Positions 45,346 through 55,086 of a stretch of 64,000 nt of DNA are shown here, in pieces; within the stretch, counting starts at the first letter, position 1, and each line of letters opens with the position of its first letter. The position numbers were made by a program, and so were the translations under genes. Under the pieces are notes generated by a model. It was not told the DNA's origin. It did no database searches and worked only from the letters and a program-made list of their open reading frames with translations. The stretch comes from Myxococcales bacterium (GTDB taxonomy: Bacteria; Myxococcota; Myxococcia; Myxococcales; Myxococcaceae), in NCBI GenBank assembly GCA_020846875.1, contig JADLDB010000086.1:1-64000 (forward strand). Reading direction: 5' to 3'.

Positions 45346-46686
45346 TCAGCGCAGCGAGTCCAGCTTGGTGCGGGCGTCGGTCTGCAGCTCGGGCCGCACG
45401 TCCGGCGCGCTGGAGGCCACGTACTTCTGGTAGTAGCCGCGCGCGTCGTCGACCCGGTTCATCCCGCGGTACGCCTCGGCCAGCCCATAGAGCGGCGAGG
45501 ACAGCGAGGGATCGAGCTTGAGCGCGTACTGGTAGTCCACCGCCGCCTCGGCGAAGCGGCGCAGGCCGATCAGCGTGGAGCCGCGGGCGATGTAGCCGAC
45601 GGTGAGCGCGGGCTCGAGACGCAGGCACTCGTTCAACGACGCGAGCGCCTCTCCATAGCGCCGCTGGCCGATCAGCTGCACGCCGGTCTCGTAGTGCTGG
45701 CGGGCCTGGGTGCGGGTGGAGTCGGCCACCGGGCCCGAGCCAGGCGGCTTGTTCGCTTCCTGCGGCGTGGCGCCGCCGGCCTGCGCCATCTTCTGCTGCG
45801 CCCGGGCGATGTTGTCGGCTGCGCTCTTGCGCACCGACGGATCCGGCGACACCTGCTGCACCTTCGCCCAGCGATCGATGGCCTGCGAGTAGTAGCCCAG
45901 CACCGCGTAGGCGTTGCCCAGCTTGAACAGCGCCTCCACGTTGTTGGGATCGGCGTTGACCGCGTCCTGGTAGGCGAAGGAGGCCTCGCGGTACTTCTTC
46001 TCGGCCCAATGCTTGTCGCCTTCCGCCATCTTCTGCGCCGCCGCCGGGGCCATCGCGCCGGTGGGAGGCGCCGCCGCGGGAGCTGGAGCCGGAGCCGCAG
46101 CCGCCGCGACCGGAGCCGCCGCCGCGGCAACAGGCGCGGGAGTCGGAGCCGCCTTGAGCTGGGCGATCGACTCCTTCGCGCGATCGATCCACTTCTGCTC
46201 CGACGGCCGCTTCTCCTTGGCGAGGTACGCCTCGTACGCCTTGATCGCCTTCTCGTTCTGCCCGAGCTGCTTGTACGACTCGCCCAGGCCGTAGAAGCCG
46301 TCCGGATCGTTCGGTTCGAGCGCGGTGTACTTCTCGTAGGCCGTCGCCGCGGTGGCGAAGTCCTGCGTCTTGCGCGTCGCGTAGCCCAGGTTGAACCACG
46401 CCAGCTTGAAGGACGGATCCGCCGCGGTGGCCGCCTTGAACTGGGTGATCGCCTCGTCCGCCTTCTTCTGCTTGAAGAGCGCGCTGCCCATGCCGTTGAG
46501 CGCGGCCGCGTAGTGGGGCGTGGCCTTGAGCGCGTCCTGGTACGCGGCGACCGCCTCGTCGTACTTCTGCGCTTCGAGCGCCTTCTCACCTTTGTCGAAC
46601 GCCGCCTTGGCCGCAGGCGACGGAGTCACCGCCGCGACCGCCACCAGCGACCACACCACCACGAGGGAAATCAGGACCTTCCGCAT
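45346..46686 (-). CDS. Secreted TPR protein
   Basis: A 446-residue protein with a signal peptide (MRKVLISLVVVWSLVAVAAV). Roughly eleven TPR repeats fill the rest (patterns such as YDEAVAAYQDALKATP, FKLGNAYAVLGYYSQA, FAEAAVDYQYALKLDP), split by an Ala/Pro/Val linker around 175-210. It would act in the periplasm as a scaffold. It is the first gene of the TPR-MoxR-DUF58 operon; its promoter should be in 46687-46780. Confidence 0.85.
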   Translation of the reverse strand: MRKVLISLVVVWSLVAVAAVTPSPAAKAAFDKGEKALEAQKYDEAVAAYQDALKATPHYAAALNGMGSALFKQKKADEAITQFKAATAADPSFKLAWFNLGYATRKTQDFATAATAYEKYTALEPNDPDGFYGLGESYKQLGQNEKAIKAYEAYLAKEKRPSEQKWIDRAKESIAQLKAAPTPAPVAAAAAPVAAAAAPAPAPAAAPPTGAMAPAAAQKMAEGDKHWAEKKYREASFAYQDAVNADPNNVEALFKLGNAYAVLGYYSQAIDRWAKVQQVSPDPSVRKSAADNIARAQQKMAQAGGATPQEANKPPGSGPVADSTRTQARQHYETGVQLIGQRRYGEALASLNECLRLEPALTVGYIARGSTLIGLRRFAEAAVDYQYALKLDPSLSSPLYGLAEAYRGMNRVDDARGYYQKYVASSAPDVRPELQTDARTKLDSLR

Positions 46687-46780
46687 GGCTCACCTCACCC
46701 AAGGAGTCGCGGGACACACTTTCAACGGACGAACGCCTAGCAAAGTTCAAGGCCTGGCGCGATCGAAGCAATGGAAAACG

Positions 46781-47758
46781 TCACCGGGCCGAGGCGGGCT
46801 TCTTGAGCAGCCCGGGGACGCTCAGCACCACGATGGCGGCGATGACGAGGCTGGCGCCGATGCCCTCCTGCAACTCCAGGGCGCGGCCCAGCCCCAGCGC
46901 CCAGAGGGCCAGGGTGGCCAGCACGCCGGCGAGCACGCTGGAGGCGCGGTTGACGGGCACAGAGAAGGAGTTCTCCGACTTGTCCAGCAGCACCAGCGCT
47001 CCGAAGATGCCCGTCCCCTGTGAGAGCGCGCCGATGAGGACGGCCCACGGCCACTGGCCGGTGAAGACGAGCTGGGTGAAGCCGGCGCGGACCTCCTCGA
47101 CGCCGAAGAGCGCCAGCAGACCGAGCGCCAGCAGCGCCGCCGGGGTGGACACGAGCTGCTCTTCGACGAAGTAGCGGCGGGTCACCTCCACCGAGTCGCT
47201 CTTGGCCAGCCTGGACATGAAGCGCAGGCGCACGAAGTACGCGGCGAGGTAGGCGGTGACGTCCACCACGGCCACGAAGGGCAGCCGAAAGTCGCCGCGC
47301 TTCCCGAGAATGGCCACCACCAGCGACGACAGGGTGAGCCCCAGCGCCACCCAGGAGAACCAGCGCACGTGCCGCCCGGAGATGGCGTCGACGACGGGCG
47401 CCATCATCAGCATGCCGCCGCGCATCAGCAGCATCATGAAGACGATGCTGACGCCGCTGATGGTGTACGCCAGCGTGGTGGTGGTGAGGATGGTGGCGCC
47501 GCACAGCCCGGACAGCGCGGTCCACCGCGTCGGCGTGGGGAGCTTCCGGCCGAAGAGCTCGCGCTGGGTGGCGCTCCTCCACCAGCCGGTGCCCCACAGG
47601 AAGAGCACCATCACCACCAGCGAGGTGAAGGTGCTCAGCGGCAGAATGGTGTTGCCGGGCACCGCCTCGCCCAGCTTCCCGTCGGACAGGGCCTTGGTCA
47701 GCGCGCTGTACGGCGCGTACGCGGCGAAGTAGCCGAGCGCCCACCACCAGATGCTCAC
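46781..47758 (-). CDS. DMT superfamily (EamA-like) transporter
   Basis: A membrane protein of about 325 residues with ten hydrophobic segments spread evenly and short loops, as in drug/metabolite transporters. Two weakly similar halves are visible. The GTG at 47758 (VSIWWW) is preferred for its upstream GGGGAG; a TTG at 47779 is possible. Substrate unknown. It faces the MoxR operon across 94 bases without an obvious regulator. Confidence 0.7.
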   Translation of the reverse strand: MSIWWWALGYFAAYAPYSALTKALSDGKLGEAVPGNTILPLSTFTSLVVMVLFLWGTGWWRSATQRELFGRKLPTPTRWTALSGLCGATILTTTTLAYTISGVSIVFMMLLMRGGMLMMAPVVDAISGRHVRWFSWVALGLTLSSLVVAILGKRGDFRLPFVAVVDVTAYLAAYFVRLRFMSRLAKSDSVEVTRRYFVEEQLVSTPAALLALGLLALFGVEEVRAGFTQLVFTGQWPWAVLIGALSQGTGIFGALVLLDKSENSFSVPVNRASSVLAGVLATLALWALGLGRALELQEGIGASLVIAAIVVLSVPGLLKKPASAR

Positions 47759-47816
47759 GGCTCCCCGTGGTTCGCCCAAAGCCCGGGAGAGTGTACGGGC
47801 CTCCGCGACGTGTTTG

Positions 47817-48174
47817 TTACTTTCCGGCGCTGCCCCGTGAGGCCGCCAGCCCTCCCATCAGCCAGGCCCCACAGCCGCCGGCGCCTGCGAGGTAGCGCGC
47901 CTGGAGGATCGCGAAGTCTCGGCTGAAGCCCAGCACACCGCGGCCGGCGACGAAGAGGACGACCAGACTACCCGCCAGCACCAGCCCGGCCGCGACGGAC
48001 CATCGCGCCCACCTCGCAAGCGCCGAGGACCCCCGCGCCGCCCACCGCCATCCGACGCCCCCCGCCCCCACTCGTCCAGGGAGAGGGCCTGGGCGTCGAG
48101 AGCTCCCGGGTAGCGGGAGAGGACCTGGGCCAGCGCCCCCATCACGCCAGCGGCGAGCGCGCTGAACGTGATCG
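47817..48174 (-). pseudogene. Frame-disrupted small membrane protein remnant
   Basis: Two overlapping frames look coding. One reads VAITFSALAAGVMGALAQVL up to SLDEWGRG; the other, ending at 47817, reads WARWSVAAGLVLAGSLVV and onward through a hydrophobic segment to RGSAGK. They join if one base is gained or lost in the G-rich tract at about 48055-48070. No start codon exists in the first frame before GTG 48145. Two nearly identical 15-bp repeats (ggagaggRcctgggc, 48080-48094 and 48116-48130) lie inside. Either a decayed gene or a sequencing slip; otherwise this 416-base gap holds nothing recognisable. Confidence 0.35.
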
Positions 48175-50022
48175 CTACTTTCCTGCCCCTGACGTTCGGA
48201 GCGGCTTGGGCAAGATGTACTCCCAGGGCAGGACACGCTCTCGCCGACGTTCCTCGTCGAGGTGGCGCATCCTGGCGGCGAGAAGATCGTGGAGTGCGAA
48301 CTTCCCGACCAGGTGCCGTGAGTCCGCGGGGTTCACCACCAGCAGCCGCGTGACGCCGTGCTCAGCCATGCGCTGCACCGCCGTGCGCAGCGTCTCGTTG
48401 GCGAAGATGGTGACCGGTGGCGCCTTGACCACGCCACCCAGCGGCAGCTCGAGATCGGCCGCGCCCTGCCGCAGCGCGACCAGCTCGGCGAACGAGGTGG
48501 CGCCCACCAGCCGCCCCTCCCCGTCGAGCACAGGGTAGAGGTGCTGGCTGCGCTCGTCGCGTGGCGCGTCGACCTGGGCGAGCGCCTCTCGGATCGGCGC
48601 CTCCGCCTTGAGCACCACGATGTCCTTCTTCATGGCGTCGCGGACGAAGAGGACCTCGAGCACGTCGATGGCGTACTCACGGCTGACATGAAAGCCGCGG
48701 CGGGCGACCTTCTCCGTGAGGATGGAGCGGCGCAGCACCAGCACCGTGAAGCCGTGCGCGACCGAGACCGCGATCACCAGCGGCAGCAACATGTTCAGCT
48801 CGTGGGTCAGCTCGATCGCGAAGATGATCCCCGTGAGAGGCGAGCGCATCGTGCCCCCCAGGATCGCGCCCATCCCCACCAGCGGCCAGAAGCCCACGCC
48901 GGCAGCCGGGAACACGTGCGCCTCCAGCCCGCCGAGGGCGCCGCCCATCATGAGCAGCGGCGCGAGCACACCGCCCGAGGTCCCTGAGCCAAGCGAGACC
49001 GACCAGATGATCGCCTTGACCAGCACCAGCACCAGCATCGCCCGCACGGCGAAGTGGTCGGTGAGGATGCCGCCGATCACGTCGTACCCGACCCCGAGGG
49101 CCTGCGGGGAGAACAGGCCGCCCACGCCGATCACCAGCCCGCCGATCGCCGGCCACCACATCCAGTGGAGCCGGAGCCGCTTGAACAGATCCTCGAACAC
49201 GTACACCGCCCCCGTGAGTGTCGCGGACAACAGCCCGGCGCCCACTCCCGCCAGGACACAGCAGGCCAGCGTGGCGCTGCCCGCGAACGCCGGGTGTGGC
49301 GCCATCGGGAACAACGGCCCTGGTCCGAGCACGAAGTGCCTCGCGGCGGCGGCGGTCGCGCTGGCCAGCGCCACCGGCACGAAGCTGCGCGGCTTCCACT
49401 CGAACAACAACAGCTCGACCGCGAGCAGGATCGCGGCGAGGGGTGTCGCGAACGTCGCCGACATGCCGGCGGCGGCACCCGCGACGAGGAGCGTCTTGCG
49501 CTCGGCCGCGGTGAGCGAGAAGAGCTGCGCGACGATGGAGCCGACCGCGCCGCCGGTCATGATGATCGGCCCCTCGGCGCCGAACGGCCCACCCGACCCG
49601 ATGGAGATGGCCGACGACAGGGGCTTCAACAGGGCGACCTTTGGCTCCACACGGCTGCCGCGGGTGAGGATCGCCTCGAGCGCCTCAGGGATCCCGTGGC
49701 CGCGGATCCGCTCCGAACCAAACCGCGCCATGAGGCCGATCAGCAGCGCGCCCACGACGGGGATCGCCACGCTCAAGACGCCCAGCGAATGCGTCGCGGG
49801 GGAGGCGTCCTGAAACGAGAAGCGCTGGAAGTAGAAGACGTTGGTGAAGAGCGCGATGAGGCGCAGCAGCGCCCACGCCACCCACGTGGCCAGCGCGCCG
49901 ATCGCTATGGCCGCGGCGGCGATGAAGAGCATGCGTGGCGTGGCGGTGAAGTCGCCGAGCTCCATCGGCTCGACCGCGGGATCCTGGCGCTCGGCCGCCT
50001 CGCTTGCTGGTTCAGCGCCCAT
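48175..50022 (-). CDS. ClC-type chloride channel/transporter with CBS domains
   Basis: A 615-residue membrane protein. ClC selectivity blocks are RGHGIPEA (107-114), GSGGPFGAEGP (142-152) with the gating Glu at 150, and GSGTSGGVLAPL. About 11 hydrophobic segments fill residues 30-440. The C-terminal ~170 residues contain two CBS-like repeats (VRDAMKKDIVVLK, VKAPPVTIFANETL) that may bind nucleotides. Glu150 kept means a proton-coupled exchanger or a gated channel. Starts within the MarR gene (11-base overlap), so the two are co-translated. Confidence 0.93.
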   Translation of the reverse strand: MGAEPASEAAERQDPAVEPMELGDFTATPRMLFIAAAAIAIGALATWVAWALLRLIALFTNVFYFQRFSFQDASPATHSLGVLSVAIPVVGALLIGLMARFGSERIRGHGIPEALEAILTRGSRVEPKVALLKPLSSAISIGSGGPFGAEGPIIMTGGAVGSIVAQLFSLTAAERKTLLVAGAAAGMSATFATPLAAILLAVELLLFEWKPRSFVPVALASATAAAARHFVLGPGPLFPMAPHPAFAGSATLACCVLAGVGAGLLSATLTGAVYVFEDLFKRLRLHWMWWPAIGGLVIGVGGLFSPQALGVGYDVIGGILTDHFAVRAMLVLVLVKAIIWSVSLGSGTSGGVLAPLLMMGGALGGLEAHVFPAAGVGFWPLVGMGAILGGTMRSPLTGIIFAIELTHELNMLLPLVIAVSVAHGFTVLVLRRSILTEKVARRGFHVSREYAIDVLEVLFVRDAMKKDIVVLKAEAPIREALAQVDAPRDERSQHLYPVLDGEGRLVGATSFAELVALRQGAADLELPLGGVVKAPPVTIFANETLRTAVQRMAEHGVTRLLVVNPADSRHLVGKFALHDLLAARMRHLDEERRRERVLPWEYILPKPLRTSGAGK

Positions 50023-50518
50023 GACGGTTTCTCCCCTTCGGCTCGTCGTCGAAGAACATCAGCGCGGCTCCTTCGTGGGCCCCCACTTCGCGCACCACGG
50101 TCGCCAGGTCTGCCGCGAGCCTGCGCAGCCGAGCCCGGGGGAGCGCTCGGAGCGTGCGAACCAACTGCACCTGGAACGGCTCACCCGCGCGCGCCAGGAG
50201 CCGCTCGCCGCGCGCCGTCAGCGACAGCTCGGTCCGCCGCGCGTCCGTCGAGGCCTGGCGGCGGGAGATCAGCCCGCGCCTCACCAGTCGAGCCACGACG
50301 ACCGAGACGGAGCTCGGATCGGTGAGCGTGCGGGCCGAGAGGCGCCGGATCGAGCACCCCGGCTCAGCCGCGAGCTCGCGAAGCACAAACAACTGAGCGC
50401 CGCCGATCTGCAGCTCATGCTCGACGGAGTGGGCAGAGACCCGGATGGCACGGACGAGGCGCCGCAGGCTGTCAAGGACTCGCGCCGCGTCGTCGTCGCG
50501 CCCAGCTCCTGATTGCAT
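50012..50518 (-). CDS. MarR family transcriptional regulator
   Basis: A 168-residue winged-helix regulator: helices AAEPGCSIRRLSARTLTDPS and VSVVVARLVRRGLISR form the DNA-binding motif, and RRTELSLTARGERLL is the wing. Most similar in layout to MarR proteins. It sits just upstream of the ClC gene with an 11-base overlap, and an inverted repeat covers its own start (50516-50529), so it likely controls this two-gene unit. The inducer is unknown. Confidence 0.88.
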   Translation of the reverse strand: MQSGAGRDDDAARVLDSLRRLVRAIRVSAHSVEHELQIGGAQLFVLRELAAEPGCSIRRLSARTLTDPSSVSVVVARLVRRGLISRRQASTDARRTELSLTARGERLLARAGEPFQVQLVRTLRALPRARLRRLAADLATVVREVGAHEGAALMFFDDEPKGRNRHGR

Positions 50519-50529
50519 GGAATCCCATG
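50516..50529. promoter_or_regulatory. Inverted repeat over the MarR start codon, possible operator
   Basis: CATGGAATCCCATG: CATGG and CCATG are inverted with a 4-base spacer, and the flanks pair partly. The first CAT is the start codon of the MarR gene on the minus strand. A site here would allow autoregulation, but the repeat is short. Confidence 0.35.
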
Positions 50530-50638
50530 TATCACGGCCAGTCTGGCCGAGCCAGCACAGCTCCGGGGCGGCCGCCCAGGGCCTCGCGCCAGCCGAGCGG
50601 CGCGCAATGACTCAGAGGAGGCCAGCCGACCGAGCGGA

Positions 50639-52651
50639 CTACTTCCCAGCGACGCGCTTCACCGCGGCGACGACCGCCGGCACGGTGAGCCCGTACTGCT
50701 CGAAGAGGATCTTGTCCGGCGCCGACGCGCCGAACTTGTCCACGCCCACCGACGCGCCGCCGTCGCCCACCCACTCGGCCCAGCCGAAGGTGACGCCGGC
50801 CTCCACCGAGACGCGCGCCCTCACCGCCTTGGGCAGGACGGCCTCGCGGTACGCCGCGTCCTGGGCGCGGAAGACCTCCATGCAGGGCATCGACACCACG
50901 CGGGTGGGCACGCCGTGCTTTTCCAATTCATCCCGCGCGCCGAGCGCCAGCGCCACCTCGGAGCCCGTGGCGATGACGATCGCCTTCGGCGCGCCCCCCG
51001 TCGCGTCCGCCAGCACGTAGGCGCCTCTGTGCAGCCCGTCCGCAGCCGCCAGCGTGGTGCGATCGAGCACCGGCACCTTCTGCCGCGTCAGCACCAGGCC
51101 CGTCGGACCGGTCCGCCGCTCGAGCGCGAAACGCCACGCCTCCGCCGCCTCCGCCGCGTCCGCCGGCCGCACCGTGCACAGGTTGGGAATGGTGCGCACC
51201 GCCATCAGGTGCTCGACCGGCTGGTGCGTCGGCCCGTCCTCACCCAGCCCGATGGAGTCGTGCGTCCATACGTGGATCACCGGCAGGTGGTTCATCGCCG
51301 CCAGCCGCACCGCCGGCCGCATGTAGTCGACGAAGCAGAAGAACGTGGCGGTGAAGGGCCGCAGGCCACCGTGGTAGGCGATGCCGTTGGCGATCGCCGC
51401 CATCGCGTGCTCGCGCACCCCGAAGTGGATGTTGCGCCCCTGCCCCGTCTGGCCGTTGAAGCTGCCCGCGTCCTTGAGCACCGTCTTCGTCGAGCCGCCG
51501 AGATCCGCGTCACCGCCGATGATCTCCGGCAGCTTCTTCGCCAGCGCGTTCAAGGCCTGCCCCGACGCCGTGCGCGTCTCCACCCCCTGGCCCGCGGCGA
51601 AGGCCGGCAGCACGCTGGACAAGTCGGCCGGCAGCTCACCCTTCAGGGCCCGCTCCAGCTCCTTCGCCTCGGCCGGGAACTCCTTCGCGTACGCCGCCAG
51701 CTTCGCCTTCCACTCGTCGCGCGCGGCCTCGCCCCGCTTCACCGCCTGGCGGAAGTGCGCCACCGCGTCGTCGGGGAGGAAGAACTTCTCCTCATACGTC
51801 CAGCCGAGCGCCTTCTTGGTCAGCGCGATCTCGTCGTTGCCCAGCGGGCTGCCGTGCGCCGCCGACTTGCCGGCCTTGTTGGGCGAGCCGAAGCCGATGG
51901 TCGTCTTCACGATGATGAGCGACGGCTTGCCCGTCTCCGCCTTCGCCGCCGTGACGGCCGCGTCGATCGCCTGCAGGTCCGTGTTGCCGTCCTTCACCGT
52001 CTGCACGTGCCAGCCGTACGCCCCGTAGCGCTTGCCCACGTCCTCGCTGAAGGACAGCGACGCCGGCCCGTCGAGCGTCACGTCGTTGGCGTCATACAGG
52101 GCGATCAGCTTGCCCAGCTTGAGGTGTCCGGCCAGCGACGCGGCCTCCTGCGCCACGCCTTCCATCACGTCGCCGTCGCCCACCAGGGTGTAGGTGAAGT
52201 GGTTGAACAGCTCGTGCCCCGGCTTGTTGAAGCGGGCGGCCAGCGCGCGCTCCGCCATGGCCATGCCCACCGCGTTGGCGTGCCCCTGGCCCAGCGGCCC
52301 CGTGGTGGCCTCCACGCCGGGCGTCAGGTGGTACTCGGGGTGGCCGGGCGTCTTCGAGCCCCACTGGCGGAAGTTCAGCACCTCGTCCTTCGACAGCGCG
52401 TAGCCGGTGAGGTGGAGCAGCCCGTAGAGCAGCATCGAGCCGTGGCCGGCGGACAGCACGAAGCGATCGCGGTCCGCCCAGGTCGGATCCGTCGGGCAGT
52501 GCCTCAGGTGCCGGTCCCACAGCACGTACGCCATCGGCGCGGCGCCCAGCGGCAGGCCCGGGTGCCCCGAGTCGGCCTTCTGGATCACGTCGATGGCCAG
52601 CGTGCGCAGCGTGTTGATGCAGCGGAAGTCGAGGCCGGTGGCAGCGGTCAT
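50639..52651 (-). CDS. tkt: Transketolase
   Basis: A 670-residue protein from the ATG at 52651. It begins at the family's typical position and carries the thiamine diphosphate motif [14 protein letters not shown] near 155-168, [14 protein letters not shown] near 27-40, [20 protein letters not shown] near 460-480 and the C-terminal domain. It moves two-carbon units between sugar phosphates in the pentose phosphate pathway with Mg2+ and thiamine diphosphate. Flanked by an intergenic gap and a conserved unknown gene. Length is standard. Confidence 0.96.
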   Translation of the reverse strand: MTAATGLDFRCINTLRTLAIDVIQKADSGHPGLPLGAAPMAYVLWDRHLRHCPTDPTWADRDRFVLSAGHGSMLLYGLLHLTGYALSKDEVLNFRQWGSKTPGHPEYHLTPGVEATTGPLGQGHANAVGMAMAERALAARFNKPGHELFNHFTYTLVGDGDVMEGVAQEAASLAGHLKLGKLIALYDANDVTLDGPASLSFSEDVGKRYGAYGWHVQTVKDGNTDLQAIDAAVTAAKAETGKPSLIIVKTTIGFGSPNKAGKSAAHGSPLGNDEIALTKKALGWTYEEKFFLPDDAVAHFRQAVKRGEAARDEWKAKLAAYAKEFPAEAKELERALKGELPADLSSVLPAFAAGQGVETRTASGQALNALAKKLPEIIGGDADLGGSTKTVLKDAGSFNGQTGQGRNIHFGVREHAMAAIANGIAYHGGLRPFTATFFCFVDYMRPAVRLAAMNHLPVIHVWTHDSIGLGEDGPTHQPVEHLMAVRTIPNLCTVRPADAAEAAEAWRFALERRTGPTGLVLTRQKVPVLDRTTLAAADGLHRGAYVLADATGGAPKAIVIATGSEVALALGARDELEKHGVPTRVVSMPCMEVFRAQDAAYREAVLPKAVRARVSVEAGVTFGWAEWVGDGGASVGVDKFGASAPDKILFEQYGLTVPAVVAAVKRVAGK

Positions 52652-52702
52652 GACGCGGGGAGATACTCCACCCACCCCCCGCACCCAAGGCGGATCCGCT
52701 GA

Positions 52703-53248
52703 TCAGCTGCCGTCGCCGGCGAGGTAGCTCAGGATCACCTCGTCCAGGCTCTTCTCGCTGATCAGATCCTCACCGAACAGCGTCTCCACCCCGACGTTGT
52801 TCTCCTTCGGAGCTTCGGGGAGCTGGCGCGCGGCGAGCACCTCGGGAGGCAACGCCACGACCGCGGGCGGCGGCGCGAGCTGGGTCAGCGGCAACGGCTG
52901 CGGCTGCGACGGCCGGGGCGCCTTGGCCGCGTCGGGCCCGAGCTGGCCGGGCTGGTACGACTGCGCGCTCTTGTCCACGTTGTCGTAGGAGCCGTTGATC
53001 AGGTTCCGCAGCATCTCTTTGTGCTGCTCCTCCATCAGCTCGCGGACCAGCTCGGGGAGGTTCTCGCTCTTGACGATGTCGCCGTACGACGACTTCTTGG
53101 TGGCGAGGATGTTCCCGCCCACGAAGAGGTGGGTGATGATGTGGGGGTTCGACACGCCCGAGTCCTCGGTCTGGACGTGGTAGACCTTCCCCTTGTGCTT
53201 GATGTTGTGGTTGAAGCCGGTGACGGCTTTCTCGAACGTCTTGGCCAT
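52703..53248 (-). CDS. Conserved protein of unknown function
   Basis: A 181-residue protein starting MAKTFEKAVTGFNHNIKHKG. The N-terminal ~90 residues look like a compact conserved domain (YHVQTEDSG, THLFVGGNILATKKSSY, LRNLINGSYDNV); the rest is Pro/Gln/Ala-rich and disordered except for the last 30. I do not recognise the family. Start at the internal ATG 53248, since upstream residues in frame are not protein-like. It lies 51 bases before the transketolase start, on the same strand. Confidence 0.7.
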   Translation of the reverse strand: MAKTFEKAVTGFNHNIKHKGKVYHVQTEDSGVSNPHIITHLFVGGNILATKKSSYGDIVKSENLPELVRELMEEQHKEMLRNLINGSYDNVDKSAQSYQPGQLGPDAAKAPRPSQPQPLPLTQLAPPPAVVALPPEVLAARQLPEAPKENNVGVETLFGEDLISEKSLDEVILSYLAGDGS

Positions 53249-53314
53249 GGACTGTCGCGGACCTGGGCTTTGAGAGTGCAACCGTAGCAAAGCGCGCGGA
53301 CTTCACCGAATCTT

Positions 53315-53917
53315 TCAGCGGATCGAGGCTCTGGCGCGCTGCAGATCCTCCGGAGTGTTGAGGCTGTCCAGTACGGACGGATCGTCGGGCTCGAGGACCC
53401 GGCACCGCGCGCCGCGGATGAGCGACTGCAGCGACGGCTGCGCCTCCAGCCGCGCCGCGAACGCCGTGAGGAGCGAGCGCCGGTACAGCCCCAGCAAGGG
53501 CTCCAGGCGGCCTCCCCGCTGAAAGCACACCACGTCCACTTCCGGTGCCCGTTCCGCCAGCAGCGCGTCGATGGCTTCCTGCGTCACGAAGGGCATGTCG
53601 CACCCCACGGTGAGGACCCACTCGGTGCGCGCCACCGACAGCGCAGTCACCACCCCGCCTGGGGCGCCTCGTCCCGGGACCACGTCGGCGGCGATCGGCG
53701 CGTCCAGCTCCGCGTAGGGCTCTGGCACGTTGGCGACGATCCACGCCGGCCAGCGGCGCTCCTCGGCCAGCCTCAGGAGGCGATCGATGGCGCGATCATT
53801 CCCCAGGCGGATCAGGCCCTTGGGCACGCCACCGAGGCGGGTGCCCTTCCCCCCGGCCTGGACCACGAAGGTGATCCCGGGGGTGTCCTTGACGGGAACC
53901 GTGTGATTTCCGTACAC
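53315..53917 (-). CDS. mobA: Molybdenum cofactor guanylyltransferase (MobA-like)
   Basis: A 200-residue protein with the nucleotidyltransferase signature QAGGKGTRLGGVPKGL (20-35), the metal-binding CDMPF (~110-114) and the conserved VVPGRGAPGGVVTAL. MobA transfers GMP to molybdopterin for enzymes that use bis-MGD, such as formate dehydrogenase. The GTG start at 53917 is not backed by a strong ribosome site. FdhD lies 4.4 kb downstream and a MOSC protein 33 kb upstream, so part of the molybdenum pathway is represented. Confidence 0.85.
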   Translation of the reverse strand: MYGNHTVPVKDTPGITFVVQAGGKGTRLGGVPKGLIRLGNDRAIDRLLRLAEERRWPAWIVANVPEPYAELDAPIAADVVPGRGAPGGVVTALSVARTEWVLTVGCDMPFVTQEAIDALLAERAPEVDVVCFQRGGRLEPLLGLYRRSLLTAFAARLEAQPSLQSLIRGARCRVLEPDDPSVLDSLNTPEDLQRARASIR

Positions 53918-53984
53918 CGTGTCGGACGTTCTCGCACTGTTCCCTGCGGTTCACACGTTTCTGGCGGGCTTTTTCAAGGACGAC

Positions 53985-55052
53985 ATGGAAGACAACCTCC
54001 CTCCGATCGTGCCTCAAGCGCTGCGCACCCGCGTGGCGGTGCCGATGCCTCCCCCGGTGCTGCGCCCGTCGCTGATCCCCCACGACGTGATGCAGGACGT
54101 GAAGCGCGAGGCCCAGCCGGCACCGGAAGAGGTGTTCGACTCGGAGATCATCCGCACCGCGCCCGTGCCGGTGGCCGACGAGGTGCCGATCATCGGCACG
54201 GTGGAGGCGGACCTCGAGGTGGCGCTCTTCGCGCTCTCGCAGGTGAACCTGTTCAAGGAGCTGCCCACCGCCTCGCTGGAGGCGCTGGCGAAGGACGCGG
54301 TGCAGCTCGAGGTTCCGGACGGCGAGCTGCTCTTCAACGAGGGCGACGACGCGGTCAGCTTCTTCGTGGTGGTGGACGGGACGCTGGAGCTGCAGCGGGT
54401 GAAGGACGGGCGCGAGGTGCGGCTGCGGCACGTGGCGCGCGGTGAGGCCTTCGGGCTGTTCGGCCTGTTCTCGGCGCAGCTGCGGGCGGCGTCGGTGCGG
54501 GCGATCGGCGACTGCACGGTGCTGGAGATCTCCGGCGAGAGGCTGCAGTCCCTGCTCGAGTCGGACGACGTGCTGCACGAGCGGCTGCTCGAGTTCTACC
54601 GGGAGCGGCTGGTCGAGGGCTTCTTGGCCTCGAAGCTGTTCTCGGACATCGACTCCATCGCGCGGGCGCGGCTGATCGGCCGCTTCGTGCACCAGGAGAT
54701 CGAGTCCGGCCAGACGCTGCTCCACCCGGGCGAGGTGGGGAACCTGCTCGCCGTCGTCACGCACGGCTCGGTGGTGCTCGAGGAGCGCGCGAAGGCCGGC
54801 CAGCCGCCGCGCCACTTCGAGGTGACGCAGGGGCAGTTTCTCGCGATGACCTGCGCGATGAGCGGCCTGCCGTCGAAGATGCGGGTGTTCGCCCCAGGCT
54901 TCGCCACGCTGTCGGTGCTGCCGCACAAGGATCTGCACGAGCTCTTGCGCGATTACCCGGCGCTGCGGAACCTGCCGGCGCGGCTGCCGCAGGTGGCCAA
55001 CCAGCTCGATCGCGACGTCTTCTGCGGAACCACGGGCGTCCCGGGCCTCTGA
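53985..55052 (+). CDS. Protein with two cyclic-nucleotide-binding-like domains
   Basis: A 355-residue protein from the ATG at 53985 (AAGGA five bases upstream). A Pro-rich leader (~1-65) precedes two CNMP-like beta-roll domains (~80-195 and ~205-330). In the first, LFNEGDDAVSFFVVVDGTLEL and GEAFGLFGLFSAQLRAASV fit the family; the second is degenerate (LLHPGEVGNLLAVVTHGSV), with the phosphate-binding cassette weakly preserved. No output domain. It may link a nucleotide or regulatory signal to a partner. Divergent from mobA. Confidence 0.75.
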   Translation: MEDNLPPIVPQALRTRVAVPMPPPVLRPSLIPHDVMQDVKREAQPAPEEVFDSEIIRTAPVPVADEVPIIGTVEADLEVALFALSQVNLFKELPTASLEALAKDAVQLEVPDGELLFNEGDDAVSFFVVVDGTLELQRVKDGREVRLRHVARGEAFGLFGLFSAQLRAASVRAIGDCTVLEISGERLQSLLESDDVLHERLLEFYRERLVEGFLASKLFSDIDSIARARLIGRFVHQEIESGQTLLHPGEVGNLLAVVTHGSVVLEERAKAGQPPRHFEVTQGQFLAMTCAMSGLPSKMRVFAPGFATLSVLPHKDLHELLRDYPALRNLPARLPQVANQLDRDVFCGTTGVPGL

Positions 55053-55086
55053 GGAACAGCGGGCCGTCTCGGCGCGTTGGCAAGTC

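Noticed and set aside
53911-53985. GTG at 53919 as the start of the cyclic-nucleotide-binding protein
   Set aside because: It would lie one base from the mobA start and has no ribosome site, while the ATG at 53985 has AAGGA upstream at good spacing.
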